From assembly GCA_964457925.1 (NCBI GenBank), contig CAYWGH010000027.1:1-64000 (forward strand): a stretch of 64,000 nucleotides of DNA, read 5' to 3'. Source of the stretch: Coneutiohabitans sp964457925 (GTDB taxonomy: Bacteria > Zhuqueibacterota > Zhuqueibacteria > Zhuqueibacterales > Zhuqueibacteraceae). The notes beneath the pieces were generated by a model that ran no database searches, was not told where the DNA came from, and saw nothing but the letters and a program-made list of their open reading frames with translations. Each line of letters starts with the position of its first letter. The stretch's first letter is position 1. Below, in pieces: positions 17,857-26,259 of this stretch. The translations under genes were made by a program, and so were the position numbers.

Positions 17857-19630
17857 AGCCGCGATTGACTTTGTAATAAATCATGTGAGGGTTGGCCAGC
17901 ATTTTGGCAAAGCCGCGCGCATCCTCGCCAGTCCAGGAATGATAAGCTTCGTTGTACACGGAAAACTCCGGCGATAACAGATCATGCGGCGAGGTGATGC
18001 CGAGAACTTGAAAGCGATAAGGCGCCAAATGCACGGTGACGGCGCCCGAGACGTTTTTCTGCGAGTCGGATAAAAAGCTTTCAATGTTGCGCATGACGGG
18101 ATCGAGAAACTGGCCTTCATGCAGCATATTGCCGTACCATTCCGCCAATTGATCTTTCCAATAAAGCTGCCATTTGGTTAACACGTGTTTTTCGAGCGCA
18201 TGATGCGCTTTGATAATGATCAAGGGCGCCGCCGCTTCAAAGCCGATACGATTCTTGATGCCGATGGTAGTATCATCAACATGAAGATCGCGGCCGATGG
18301 CGTAGGGCCCGGCAATTTTCTCGAGATGTTGAATGGCCTGTACGGGATTCTCAAAAGCAAGCTCGTTGATTCCGCTCAACTCGCCGCGGGTGAAATGCAA
18401 CTCCAGGGTTTGCGGCGCTGGATTGCTGAAGCGCGTCGGGAAAGCCTCTTCCGGCAGCCACTCCGAGGAGGTGAATGTTTCGCGGCCGCCGATCGTCGTT
18501 CCCCACAATCCCTTGTTTACCGAATATTGGGCTTTGGCCCAATCGAACTCGATGTTGTGTTTTTTGAGATACTCGATTTCCGCGTTGCGCGAAACGTGTT
18601 GGTCGCGAATCGGCGCCAGAATCGTTGCTTCCGGCAGCAGAATGCTGAAGGCGATATCGAAACGGATTTGATCGTTGTCCAATCCCGTGCTGCCGTGCGC
18701 AATGCTGCCGGCTTTTACCGTGCGCGCATATTGCGCCAATGCCGTCGCTTGAAACACGCGCTCAGCGCTGGCAGACAAGGGATAGGTGTTGTTCTTAAGT
18801 ACGTTGCCAAAGATAAGATATTTGATGCATTTTTGGTAGTAATTGTCCGTCTCATCCAACACGATATGTTTCTTCACGCCCAGGCGATATGCCATTTTTT
18901 CGATATCGGCAAGCTCCATTGCCGTGAAACCGCCGGTATTGACCACCACCGCATGCACCTCCAAATCCAGCTCGCGCGACAAATACTGCGCGCAATACGA
19001 AGTATCCAACCCGCCGCTGAACGCCAACACCACCAGGCGGTTCTCCCGTTTTCGAATGGAAGCCGCGCGTACATCGTGAGGATCGAAAAGCAGACCGGTG
19101 CAAAGGCAATGTTTGCGATTGTTGCGCGAGAGAATATCGTAATTGCGGCAGGTTTGGCAGCCATCCCAAAACTCCGCATCCGTTGTCAACTCGGAAAACG
19201 GCACCGGCTTGAATCCCAGCTCGGCATTCATCTTCATCACGGCGTGGCTGGTGGTGATGGAAAAAATCCTGGCGTTGGGATATTTTTTGCGCGACAGCTC
19301 GAAGATCGCGTGTTTGATGCGTTTACCCAAGCCGGAATTGCGGTACTCGGGGTCGACGATCAAGCCCGAGTTGGCAACGTATTTTCCGTGCGTCCAAGTT
19401 TCGATGTAGCTGAAGCCGATCAGCTTGCCGCTGGTATGAAATGCGATGACGGCCTTGCCCTCCCGCATTTTTTGGGCAAGATATTCCGGCGGCCGCTTGG
19501 CAATGCCGATGCCGCGCGCTTTGGCGCTTTCCTCCAACATGCGGCTGATTAGCTCGGCGTACTGGAGATGGGCCTCGGAAGCGACTTCCAGAATAAACGG
19601 ATCGTGACTATCTTGTAATTCGGTACTCAT
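17843..19630 (-). CDS. argG: Fusion of arginine-pathway GNAT N-acetyltransferase and argininosuccinate synthase
   Basis: The protein has 595 residues from the ATG at 19630 (AAGGA upstream); a TTG at 19642 sits too close to that site. Residues 1-~190 are the GNAT protein found next to argG in Bacteroidota, with acetyl-CoA loop RNSGLGKRIK and a four-cysteine set C158-x2-C161, C175-x-C177. Residues ~199-595 are a complete argininosuccinate synthase: PP-loop SGGLDTS (205-211), then GSTGLDNDQIRFD. The first half is thought to act as N-acetylglutamate synthase; the second joins citrulline and aspartate with ATP. In relatives these are two genes; here one frame runs through with no stop and no internal start at the join (linker HDVRAASIRKRENR). 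Confidence 0.9.
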   Translation of the reverse strand: MSTELQDSHDPFILEVASEAHLQYAELISRMLEESAKARGIGIAKRPPEYLAQKMREGKAVIAFHTSGKLIGFSYIETWTHGKYVANSGLIVDPEYRNSGLGKRIKHAIFELSRKKYPNARIFSITTSHAVMKMNAELGFKPVPFSELTTDAEFWDGCQTCRNYDILSRNNRKHCLCTGLLFDPHDVRAASIRKRENRLVVLAFSGGLDTSYCAQYLSRELDLEVHAVVVNTGGFTAMELADIEKMAYRLGVKKHIVLDETDNYYQKCIKYLIFGNVLKNNTYPLSASAERVFQATALAQYARTVKAGSIAHGSTGLDNDQIRFDIAFSILLPEATILAPIRDQHVSRNAEIEYLKKHNIEFDWAKAQYSVNKGLWGTTIGGRETFTSSEWLPEEAFPTRFSNPAPQTLELHFTRGELSGINELAFENPVQAIQHLEKIAGPYAIGRDLHVDDTTIGIKNRIGFEAAAPLIIIKAHHALEKHVLTKWQLYWKDQLAEWYGNMLHEGQFLDPVMRNIESFLSDSQKNVSGAVTVHLAPYRFQVLGITSPHDLLSPEFSVYNEAYHSWTGEDARGFAKMLANPHMIYYKVNRGYEQS

Positions 19631-19686
19631 AGTGCTTTGCAATCCTTAACAAGTCGATTGTGAGTAGACGCAAACAAAATTGTCGT

Positions 19687-19714
19687 AATATAGAACCCCT
19701 AGCATGATAGTCAA
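19687..19714 (-). promoter_or_regulatory. Sigma-70-like promoter of the arginine gene cluster
   Basis: On the minus strand TTGACT, a 16-base spacer and TATATT lie in order, about 60 bases before the ATG of the acetyltransferase-argG fusion. The spacer has CTAGGGGTTC directly before the -10 box, echoing the promoter at 14924-14952. No clear ARG-box palindrome is seen. Confidence 0.55.
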
Positions 19715-19817
19715 GGAAAGTTCGTACCCGGCAAGCGCGCGGAGATTCCGCAGGCCTAAAGGTTTGTCCGTAATTGAAACGGTTGAAAGGAATGACAAGG
19801 AATGAAAGGAATTTTTC

Positions 19818-21269
19818 ATGATGAAGGACTCTCTCCGGCGCAGGATGTGTCTAAACGTTGCGCTTTTGCTTGGCGTATGGGGTATTGTCCTCAATTGTAC
19901 TCTTCCAACCAAAAATAATCCTTCGCCTGCCGTTATCAAAGGCAGGATACTGGTGCAGGGCAGCTCTACTCCCGTGGAAGGCGCTCTGGTTGAGGTAAAC
20001 GAATTAGATCTCAGTGTTCTGACCGACTCCAACGGGAATTTCTCATTGTCCTTCGAATTGCCGGATTCGGGCGCCCACGCCGTAACCCTGGTCATTTCGA
20101 AAACCGGATTTCGAACTGCGACGATCCCTTCCGTTGTCATGCAGAATGATAAGGAATTGTCACTATCCGACCATCATCTGGTTCAAGAAACGGCAACCAG
20201 TTCAGGCCCGGCTTCGAATATTATACTCGTTGCCGTTGAAACGAGCAACATCTTCGTCAAAGGCACAGGCGGCAACGAAAACTCGGATTTGACTTTCGAA
20301 GTGAGAGACGCCAGCGGCGCGCCCATTGACCTAAAAAATAAAGTCACTGTAACCTTTACGATCAAAGGCGGGCCGGGCGGCAGTGAATTTTTGTCTCCGA
20401 CCTCCGCCGAGAGCGACAGCCTTGGCCGGGTTTCCACCACGATTAACAGCGGCACGATTGCCGGCGCCTTACAAATCATCGCAAGCATTACAGGTTTGTC
20501 GATTGCCTCTGCGCCGGTTCCCATTGCAATTCACGGCGGCTTGCCGGATTTAGGCCATTTTGCTGTGGTTCCCAACAAACTAAACTTTGCCGGCTATAAT
20601 ATTTTTGGATTAGAAAATACCGTAACGGCGTTTGTCGGCGATCGTTATTCCAATCCGGTTCCGCCGGGAACCGCCGTGCAATTTCAAAGCACCGGCGGCA
20701 TCATCGGCGGTTCAGCCGTTACCGATCGTCTGGGCCGGGCGTCTGTCACGCTGCTCTCCGCGAATCCCCGGCCGCAAGGCATTGTGGGCGCGCCCTTTCC
20801 CTTCAACCAGGCGGGCTTTGCCAGCATCGTTGCGCAAACCGTAAATGAAAAGCAGGAACAAATTACGACTTCGACTGTCGTGTTATTTTCAGGTGTGACC
20901 CAAGTCGAAATTTCGCCGACAACCTTCAGCATTCCACCTCTGCGTTCGCAGATTTTTCAATATAAAGTAAGCGATCAGAACGGCAACCCCCTGGTTGCCG
21001 GAACCAACATTCAGGTGGCAAGCGACAATGGGAAAGTGGGCGGCGTTACCAACTTCACGCTGGAAGATACGCAATCGCGCGCCTTCACCATCTTTTCATT
21101 TGCGCTGACGAATTCCGAGCCGGACAGTTTTCTCGTAAAAGACGCCACGGTGACCATCGAAGTCACAAGCCAAAACGGCAATGTCAAGCTCTCAACTTCC
21201 GGACAAATGCTGCCGATTGTATCAGGCGGTTTGCGGGCGGAAGGTGTGCGACGCAAGGCGGGGAAATAA
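19818..21269 (+). CDS. Exported surface protein with carboxypeptidase-regulatory-like and Big-type Ig domains
   Basis: The protein has 483 residues, starting at tandem ATGs behind AAGGAA. A basic and hydrophobic N-terminus ends in VLNC27, an imperfect lipobox (Asn before Cys), so lipoprotein status is uncertain. Residues ~40-115 form a carboxypeptidase regulatory-like beta sandwich (KGRILVQGSSTPVEGALVEV, TDSNGNFSL). From ~135 there are three bacterial Ig (Big-1/invasin-like) repeats, each with a 'DxxGxxxxxV/T' step such as SDSLGRVSTTI and TDRLGRASVTL. It lacks a C-terminal sorting domain. A structural or adhesive surface role is inferred. It ends at a perfect hairpin shared with the convergent gene. 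Confidence 0.75.
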   Translation: MMKDSLRRRMCLNVALLLGVWGIVLNCTLPTKNNPSPAVIKGRILVQGSSTPVEGALVEVNELDLSVLTDSNGNFSLSFELPDSGAHAVTLVISKTGFRTATIPSVVMQNDKELSLSDHHLVQETATSSGPASNIILVAVETSNIFVKGTGGNENSDLTFEVRDASGAPIDLKNKVTVTFTIKGGPGGSEFLSPTSAESDSLGRVSTTINSGTIAGALQIIASITGLSIASAPVPIAIHGGLPDLGHFAVVPNKLNFAGYNIFGLENTVTAFVGDRYSNPVPPGTAVQFQSTGGIIGGSAVTDRLGRASVTLLSANPRPQGIVGAPFPFNQAGFASIVAQTVNEKQEQITTSTVVLFSGVTQVEISPTTFSIPPLRSQIFQYKVSDQNGNPLVAGTNIQVASDNGKVGGVTNFTLEDTQSRAFTIFSFALTNSEPDSFLVKDATVTIEVTSQNGNVKLSTSGQMLPIVSGGLRAEGVRRKAGK

Positions 21270-21277
21270 TTTCTTAT

Positions 21278-21304
21278 AATCGCCGGTAGCGCTCACCGGC
21301 GATT
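21278..21304. terminator. Bidirectional hairpin terminator between convergent genes
   Basis: A perfect 10-base stem, AATCGCCGGT and ACCGGCGATT, encloses a seven-base loop. It lies nine bases after the plus-strand stop and contains the stop codon of the minus-strand gene. A-T-rich sequence flanks both sides, so it can serve either direction. Confidence 0.65.
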
Positions 21305-22208
21305 AATTGTTACCGCGGATATCATCTGAGGCAAGAATCGCAATCATTTTGCGCAGGTGTGTTGTAATCAAATCATCGCCGGGCGCTTGGCGCAAGCGGC
21401 GTGAATAGGCTGAGGCGTCGAGAAAGGTGAGCATGTCGCGCCTGGTGACCGCCGGTTTGTAGAGATATTCACGATTTTTGGCATTCTTGCGGCTCATTTC
21501 AAATTTCACCACCCCGAACGCAGTAAATTCGTTTTGCGGCGAAATCAATTCGCGTTCGAGCCAGCCGCGCGCTGCCATGTTTTCCAGCACGAGGTCGAGA
21601 TCCTTCGCCGTCAAGCCCAAACTATCAACCTGTGCGTAAATTGCCGCTGCCGTCGCTTGTCCCTCCTGCCACAAAACTTTCATGACATTCACTTCTGCTG
21701 CCGAGGGCACCGTGGCCCACGGATTCGGCGCATGACCGGCCACACCGAGTTTGTCGGCCAAATACTTCAAGCCTTTGCCCAGCGCTTCGCCAAGATTGAA
21801 CAAGGGCGGAACGCCAAGCTGGTCGCGGCGCAGAGCATCATCAATGGCATCGCGGCGGGGCTGTTCCTGCTTCAACTCTTCCGGCCGTAAGCCGACGAAC
21901 GGTGTCGCTTTTGAAAAACGGAAAACCAGCATCGAATCGGCAATTCCGTGTTCAGCATTGAAAAGCGCCTGTTCCACGAGCGCCTGCCGGCGCAACCACA
22001 ATTGTCTCGCTTCCTCCGATTCTCCGCGCAACTCTATTGCAGCAGCAGGAATGGAATCCGTTTGAGCCATGGTATCTTTCTCAATTTGAGATAAAACCAT
22101 GGGCGCATTTTTAGCGCGCGAGGGTGTGGCAGGATTTTGTGCGTGAGCCAAAAAGGCCCGGGTACTCATGACTGCCCATATCACCCAAAAAATTTTATCG
22201 AATCGCAT
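21303..22208 (-). CDS. Exported protein with an internal BlaI/MecI-like winged-helix domain
   Basis: The protein has 301 residues from the ATG at 22208 (CCAGGA upstream). It starts with a signal-peptide-like segment (MRFDKIFWVIWAVMSTRAFL, AHA cleavage). Residues ~175-235 read like a BlaI/MecI repressor fold: PSAAEVNVMKVLWQEGQATA, then AKDLDLVLENMAARGWLERE. In that family the fold binds DNA in the cytoplasm, which conflicts with export unless the first segment is an uncleaved anchor with the domain inside the cell. The middle has a Glu/Arg-rich helical stretch. No BlaR1-type sensor is adjacent. Function unknown. Confidence 0.65.
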   Translation of the reverse strand: MRFDKIFWVIWAVMSTRAFLAHAQNPATPSRAKNAPMVLSQIEKDTMAQTDSIPAAAIELRGESEEARQLWLRRQALVEQALFNAEHGIADSMLVFRFSKATPFVGLRPEELKQEQPRRDAIDDALRRDQLGVPPLFNLGEALGKGLKYLADKLGVAGHAPNPWATVPSAAEVNVMKVLWQEGQATAAAIYAQVDSLGLTAKDLDLVLENMAARGWLERELISPQNEFTAFGVVKFEMSRKNAKNREYLYKPAVTRRDMLTFLDASAYSRRLRQAPGDDLITTHLRKMIAILASDDIRGNN

Positions 22209-22413
22209 AATCCTGGAGGCTCTATTCAAAGCAAGACACCGCGGCGAGTAGTCAAAGCGTTAACATGAATCAAATTCCAAGACTTAAAATATACCAGAAA
22301 AGTTGCATGCTTTAAACCTTGAGAAGCGTGCGCATGTTCCAAGTAAAGAATCTCTTGCCTTTCATGCAAGCAAACTTTACTTTTCGGCTGTAAACATATG
22401 AGAGACCATTCCC

Positions 22414-22698
22414 ATGATAAATGCGCACGAATCCGATCAGCACTATCCCGACGAAAAAGCCCTGCGCGACGAGCATCTCAAGGTGCAAAAGCTCGGCCGT
22501 GTAGCCGATCTCATTTCATTTTTATTAGCCAGCCCCTCCGTTTCGATTGTACAGGCGTGCCAGTTGATTCGCCTGACGAAGCGTTTTGCGCTCTCCCTCT
22601 TTCCCGAAAAAGAAAGCACATTCGAATTGCTTTATCGCCGCCGTTTCAACCGTATTCTTCGCGAACGCCTCTCCGGTTCACCCGAATTCCTGAATTGA
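22414..22698 (+). CDS. Small hypothetical helical protein
   Basis: The protein has 94 residues, highly charged, beginning MINAHESDQHYPDEKALRDE and rich in helices: LGRVADLISFLLASPSVSIV and STFELLYRRRFNRILRERL. The composition is protein-like and the frame is clean, but the ribosome site (GAGAG about ten bases upstream) is weak. The overlapping longer frame starting at 22398 is Arg/Ser/Pro-rich and looks like a shadow. No family recognised. Confidence 0.5.
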   Translation: MINAHESDQHYPDEKALRDEHLKVQKLGRVADLISFLLASPSVSIVQACQLIRLTKRFALSLFPEKESTFELLYRRRFNRILRERLSGSPEFLN

Positions 22699-23058
22699 GC
22701 CGCCATGCCCGAAGCGCTTGCTGGTATGAAAGCGACGCAATCGCGGCGCTTCTCTCTTCCTGCACATGGTTTTCCAGGCCTGGCGATTATGCTGCTCGGC
22801 GCAGGTTTTATGCCCGCCAAAATCAAACCGGTTTGTAAATGGTTCACGCCGGTGCAATGGGCAGGCGACATTGTATTGCTCGGTGCACATTATGCTGACC
22901 CTGTTCGTTGCGGGAATCATCTGTGGCTTGCTGTTGGAATTGCGGCATTTTATTAGAAACTTTTTGCCAACTTCACGGGAAAGATGGCGCTAGCCAAGCT
23001 GTTCTTTCTAAAAAAAGTCTGAGAAAAATTGCGACTCTGTTTTATGCTGGAGAGGGTC
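22699..23058. other. Gap between the small hypothetical gene and cutA
   Basis: Several overlapping frames of 75-85 codons occur on both strands, but none has a ribosome site and protein-like composition. The one item worth noting is the 33-codon frame at 22892-22993. Otherwise nothing is recognised. Confidence 0.5.
22892..22993 (+). CDS. Possible 33-residue membrane microprotein
   Basis: The ATG frame gives MLTLFVAGIICGLLLELRHF followed by a basic tail ending SRERWR, a single membrane helix with positive-inside charges. The ribosome site is weak (GGTG). It ends 65 bases before cutA on the same strand. It may be genuine, but the length is near chance. Confidence 0.3.
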   Translation: MLTLFVAGIICGLLLELRHFIRNFLPTSRERWR

Positions 23059-23397
23059 ATGGACAATTCGAACGAAAACATTGTAGTACTGATCACCGCT
23101 TCAAATGAAACCGAAGGCGTGAAACTCGCCAAACAAATTATCGAGAAGCGGCTGGCCGCTTGCGTCAATCTCGTTCCAACAATACGCTCGTTCTTTTGGT
23201 GGCAAGGCCGGATTGACGAGCAAGCCGAAACGTTATTGGTGATCAAAACGGCGCCGCGCTTGCTAAACGAGTTGATTGCCGCTGTACAAGCCCATCATTC
23301 TTATCAAGTGCCCGAGATCATTGCTCTGCCAATCGTTGCGGGCGCTGCGAACTATTTGCACTGGCTCAACGGCGAGCTAGCGCCGGTTTCGGATTGA
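23059..23397 (+). CDS. cutA: Divalent-cation tolerance protein CutA
   Basis: The protein has 112 residues from the ATG at 23059, chosen because GGAGAGGG lies just upstream and the length equals the family norm; in-frame starts at 23029 and 23044 are worse. Family marks are EGVKLAKQIIEKRLAACVN, SFFWWQGRIDEQAE and the C-terminal HHSYQVPEIIALPI. CutA forms a trimeric ferredoxin-like fold with copper-linked but ill-defined function. It is followed by the metallo-beta-lactamase gene after about 20 bases, likely one transcript. Confidence 0.95.
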   Translation: MDNSNENIVVLITASNETEGVKLAKQIIEKRLAACVNLVPTIRSFFWWQGRIDEQAETLLVIKTAPRLLNELIAAVQAHHSYQVPEIIALPIVAGAANYLHWLNGELAPVSD

Positions 23398-23415
23398 TGA
23401 TTGCGGAATGCGGAA

Positions 23416-24189
23416 ATGGCGACGGCAGGCTCGGAGATTGAAATCATCGTACTCGGTTCGGGCACGCGCGTGCTGCTGGCGGAGCATAGCATGGCGGGAT
23501 ATGCCGTACGCTGCCGCGATTATTTTTTGCTGTTGGATTGCGGCAGCGGCGTGATTCGGCGCGGCTTGGAGGCCGGTTTGCCGATGATTGCCGTGGATGC
23601 GATATTATTCTCTCATCTTCATCTCGATCACATTGCCGATTTGCCGCCCTTGTTGTGGGCGCTGCACGGCGAGGGCCGGCAGCGTGCCGAACGTCCCTTG
23701 CATCTTTTCGGGCCGCCCGGTTTTCGCAGCTTTTTCGAGGGCTTGCCGGTGTTGTACGGAAATTGGATCGCAGAAATCGCGCCGACAATTATCGTGCAGG
23801 AGATTTATTCCGATATTTTTCAAGCCGGCCCGTTGCAGGTGCAGGCATTGCCGATGAATCACGGCATGCCGGCAAACGGTTATCGCTTGCAAACCTCGCA
23901 GCGCACGCTCGCTTACACCGGGGATACCGGGCCTTGCGATGAAATTGTGCGGCTGGCGCAGAACGCCGACTTGTTGATCGCGGAATGCTCGTTTCCCAAT
24001 GAACACGGCACATGGAATCATCTCACGGCCGGCGAGGTGGGCGGCTTTGCGCAGCGCGCGCAATGCCGGCGGGTGTTGCTATCACATCTTTATCCTCAAA
24101 GCCTAGCGATTGACGTCGTGGCCCAATGCCGTGAAAAATTTTCCGGTGAGATCAAACTTGCGCAGGATTTGGAGCGTCTAACTCTGTAG
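23416..24189 (+). CDS. Metallo-beta-lactamase-fold hydrolase, RNase Z-like
   Basis: The protein has 257 residues from the ATG at 23416; a TTG five codons earlier is possible. The zinc motif is SHLHLDH (H67, H69, D71, H72), with later ligands in NHG and TGDTG and the final histidine in LLSHLYPQ. The layout fits the RNase Z/AtsA-like branch of the fold, but length and the missing exosite arm make true tRNA 3' processing unsure. A general phosphodiesterase-like hydrolase is the safe call. Just downstream of cutA. Confidence 0.85.
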   Translation: MATAGSEIEIIVLGSGTRVLLAEHSMAGYAVRCRDYFLLLDCGSGVIRRGLEAGLPMIAVDAILFSHLHLDHIADLPPLLWALHGEGRQRAERPLHLFGPPGFRSFFEGLPVLYGNWIAEIAPTIIVQEIYSDIFQAGPLQVQALPMNHGMPANGYRLQTSQRTLAYTGDTGPCDEIVRLAQNADLLIAECSFPNEHGTWNHLTAGEVGGFAQRAQCRRVLLSHLYPQSLAIDVVAQCREKFSGEIKLAQDLERLTL

Positions 24190-24331
24190 CAGACATCCAT
24201 TAAAGCAGACGAATACCAGTTTTTAGGTTTGATGAAACGCTGCAACGTCTATCTCCGCTAAAAGGCCGTGCGATAATTTCAAAAAAACGTTTTTCCACCG
24301 GTGGTGTGCACATTTACGCTATCTATCCTTT

Positions 24332-25210
24332 TTGAAGAACTTCAAGAAAAAACCGCTGTTTTGGGCGCTGGCCGCCTCCCTGCTTATTCATCTGCTCGCT
24401 TTTTTGTTCACAAGCTGGGCTGCGATGCTGGGCTGGATTTTTTTGGCAGCGGAAAAAGCCGCTGCTGTGCCGGCCGTTATTGAGCTGACCTTTGACGAAG
24501 ACAAACCTCGTGAAGTCGTCGAAACGCCGGAGTCCGCGCGACGCGATGAAACAAATCCTGACCCCCAATATGCTTCAGACAAAAACGCCGTAGCGCAAAA
24601 TCGCGAGGCTCCGGAAGACTTGCAGCTTGGCGAGGCCTATGCGCAAGGCTTATCCGATGCAGTCGATCTTCCTGCGCAACAGAGTCAGCCCAAGCCGCAG
24701 CAAGAATCGCCCAGCCCGGCAAATCAACAAAATAACGAAGCCGTGAGCACAAACTCTCAACCCGAGCCGATTTATTTTGGCGCCAGCAGTTTTCGACGCG
24801 AGCTGCTTACCAGCAGCAATCCTCAAGCAGCAATACAAAGCTCAGCCGGGCGCAATAACCAGGCCTCCCGTTCTCCCGAATTGGGAGATTTTTCCCTCAA
24901 TACGTATGATTGGGATTTTGCGCCATACATGATCTGGCTCAAACGGCGCATTCAGGAAAACATTTATCCGCCGCCGGCATTCACACACATGGGATTGATC
25001 AGCGGCAAGACACAACTGCGGTTTCGCATTTATCCGGATGGTTCGCTGCAAACGCTTGAAGTCATTAAATTCAACGGCCATGAATCGCTGATGCGAACAA
25101 GCGTTCGCGCTGTACAACTTTCAGCGCCGTTTCGCAAACTCCCGGGAAACTTTCCGGAGCCTTATCTTGAGATCACCGGGCAGTTTGAATACACGATCAT
25201 CCGGCAATGA
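24332..25210 (+). CDS. TonB-like energy transducer
   Basis: The protein has 292 residues from a TTG with no clear ribosome site. A short basic start and one membrane helix (LFWALAASLLIHLLAFLF) anchor it. A ~150-residue Pro/Gln/Ser/Glu-rich spacer crosses the periplasm, and the C-terminal ~90 residues are a TonB domain (IYPPPAFTHMGLISGKTQLR, RIYPDGSLQTLEVI). It carries proton-motive energy from ExbB/ExbD, encoded next, to outer-membrane transporters, or acts as TolA. No TonB-dependent receptor is in the window. The start codon is the least certain point. Confidence 0.85.
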   Translation: MKNFKKKPLFWALAASLLIHLLAFLFTSWAAMLGWIFLAAEKAAAVPAVIELTFDEDKPREVVETPESARRDETNPDPQYASDKNAVAQNREAPEDLQLGEAYAQGLSDAVDLPAQQSQPKPQQESPSPANQQNNEAVSTNSQPEPIYFGASSFRRELLTSSNPQAAIQSSAGRNNQASRSPELGDFSLNTYDWDFAPYMIWLKRRIQENIYPPPAFTHMGLISGKTQLRFRIYPDGSLQTLEVIKFNGHESLMRTSVRAVQLSAPFRKLPGNFPEPYLEITGQFEYTIIRQ

Positions 25211-25262
25211 GCAAGCTTGTTAAGCATTGCAAAATCTTACCAAAGCCCCAAGGATCGTCACT

Positions 25263-25382
25263 TAACTTGACTATGTCAGATTCACCGCTGAGAGGCAGAG
25301 TTCGCGGGGAATTCTAATAAATCTTACTCTGCGATCTCCGCGCCACTGCAGTGATTTTTGGAATGTGACATGGTCGAGTTAA
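25263..25382. repeat. ~120-bp element with terminal inverted repeats, copy A
   Basis: The left end TTAACTTGACTATGTCAGAT and the reverse complement of the right end (TTAACTCGACCATGTCACAT) match with few mismatches. A copy with about 90% identity by eye lies at 34003-34122. The interior holds 'CTCTGCGATCTCCGCG..ACTGC.GTG', like heptamer-type repeats seen in other genomes. There is no ORF, so it is best read as a MITE-like or hairpin element. Confidence 0.75.
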
Positions 25383-25403
25383 ATAGCTTACCTATTTCCG
25401 TTA

Positions 25404-25471
25404 AACCGCAAATCAACGCGAATGGCTGCTAATGCTTTTTGATTCGCCTTGATTCACGCCGATGCGCGGTT
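25404..25471. repeat. Imperfect palindromic repeat
   Basis: AACCGCAAATCAACGCGAAT on the left pairs with ATTCACGCCGATGCGCGGTT on the right, with about a third of positions mismatched, around an AT-rich centre. It directly follows the TIR element. It is probably a decayed intergenic palindrome; a regulatory role is not shown. Confidence 0.5.
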
Positions 25472-25551
25472 GGAGATTGGGAAAGCCATTTAATGGTCGC
25501 TAAGCGCAAACGATTTCAGGCAAACGATCATTTTACTAGTGGAAGGGAGAA

Positions 25552-26202
25552 ATGGAATCCGTTTGGCATTTTTTGCAACAAGGCGGCATCACAATGATTC
25601 CGCTGGGATTGTGCTCGGTGGTCGCGCTCGCGATCGTGATTGAGAAAGCCTTCAGCTTGCGGCGCCGAAAAGTCCTCACGCCCGAAGTCATGTCCGTTAT
25701 CAGCAGCATCACGTCGCCGAAAGACATCGAATTGGTGACGGCGGTTTGCCAAAAACACAACGGGCCGTTGTCGAATATCGTGCGTACGGCGCTCGAACAT
25801 CGCGCGCTGCCGCGCGAGGAGATGAAGGAAATCATCGTTGACAAAGGCCGCCAGGAGGTGCGCATATTGGAGCGCGGGCTCGTGGCGCTGGAGACGGTGG
25901 CAGCCATCTCACCGTTGTTAGGCTTGTTTGGCACGGTCTTGGGCATTCTGAAAATTTTTAGAATCATCAGTCAAATGGGCGTGGGCCAGGCTTCCGCGCT
26001 TGCCGGCGGCATTGCGGAGGCGTTGATTACAACCATCGTGGGGCTGGCGATCGGCATTCCGGCGCTGGTGGTTTATAACTATTTCACCAAACGCGCGGAA
26101 AATTTCGTTCTGGATATCGAAGAACAAACAGCGGAATTGCTGTTGAAAATTCGTTCATTTACGCATCCGGCGGGAGCCCACCCGGGCCAAGCCAGTGTTT
26201 AA
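25552..26202 (+). CDS. exbB: ExbB/TolQ/MotA-family proton channel protein
   Basis: The protein has 216 residues from an ATG with GGGAGA upstream. Three membrane helices are evident: the first near 13-30 (ITMIPLGLCSVVALAIVI), then ISPLLGLFGTVLGILKIF and ITTIVGLAIGIPALVVYN, the last two forming the MotA/ExbB signature. With ExbD it forms the proton-driven motor that energises the TonB-like protein encoded upstream. Assignment between ExbB and TolQ cannot be settled from sequence alone. Confidence 0.92.
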   Translation: MESVWHFLQQGGITMIPLGLCSVVALAIVIEKAFSLRRRKVLTPEVMSVISSITSPKDIELVTAVCQKHNGPLSNIVRTALEHRALPREEMKEIIVDKGRQEVRILERGLVALETVAAISPLLGLFGTVLGILKIFRIISQMGVGQASALAGGIAEALITTIVGLAIGIPALVVYNYFTKRAENFVLDIEEQTAELLLKIRSFTHPAGAHPGQASV

Positions 26203-26259
26203 GCAAACACAATCCGGTTTCTCATCTCCAGGCGAATCATCTTTCAAATTTCTATTGCC

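Larger units (their letters stand above)
25211..25551. other. Repeat-bearing spacer between tonB-like and exbB
   Basis: No gene fits here. The spacer holds a ~120-bp element with terminal inverted repeats (25263-25382) and a second palindromic repeat (25404-25471). Both separate the TonB gene from its exbB/exbD partners, an unusually wide break for this unit. Confidence 0.7.

Noticed and set aside
18185..19552. 455-codon open frame antisense to the acetyltransferase-argG fusion
   Set aside because: The minus-strand frame has full catalytic motifs; the antisense frame has no domain signature.
22398..22838. 146-codon frame overlapping the small helical gene
   Set aside because: Arg/Ser/Pro-rich, lacks regular secondary-structure character and a ribosome site; the overlapping 94-codon frame is more protein-like.
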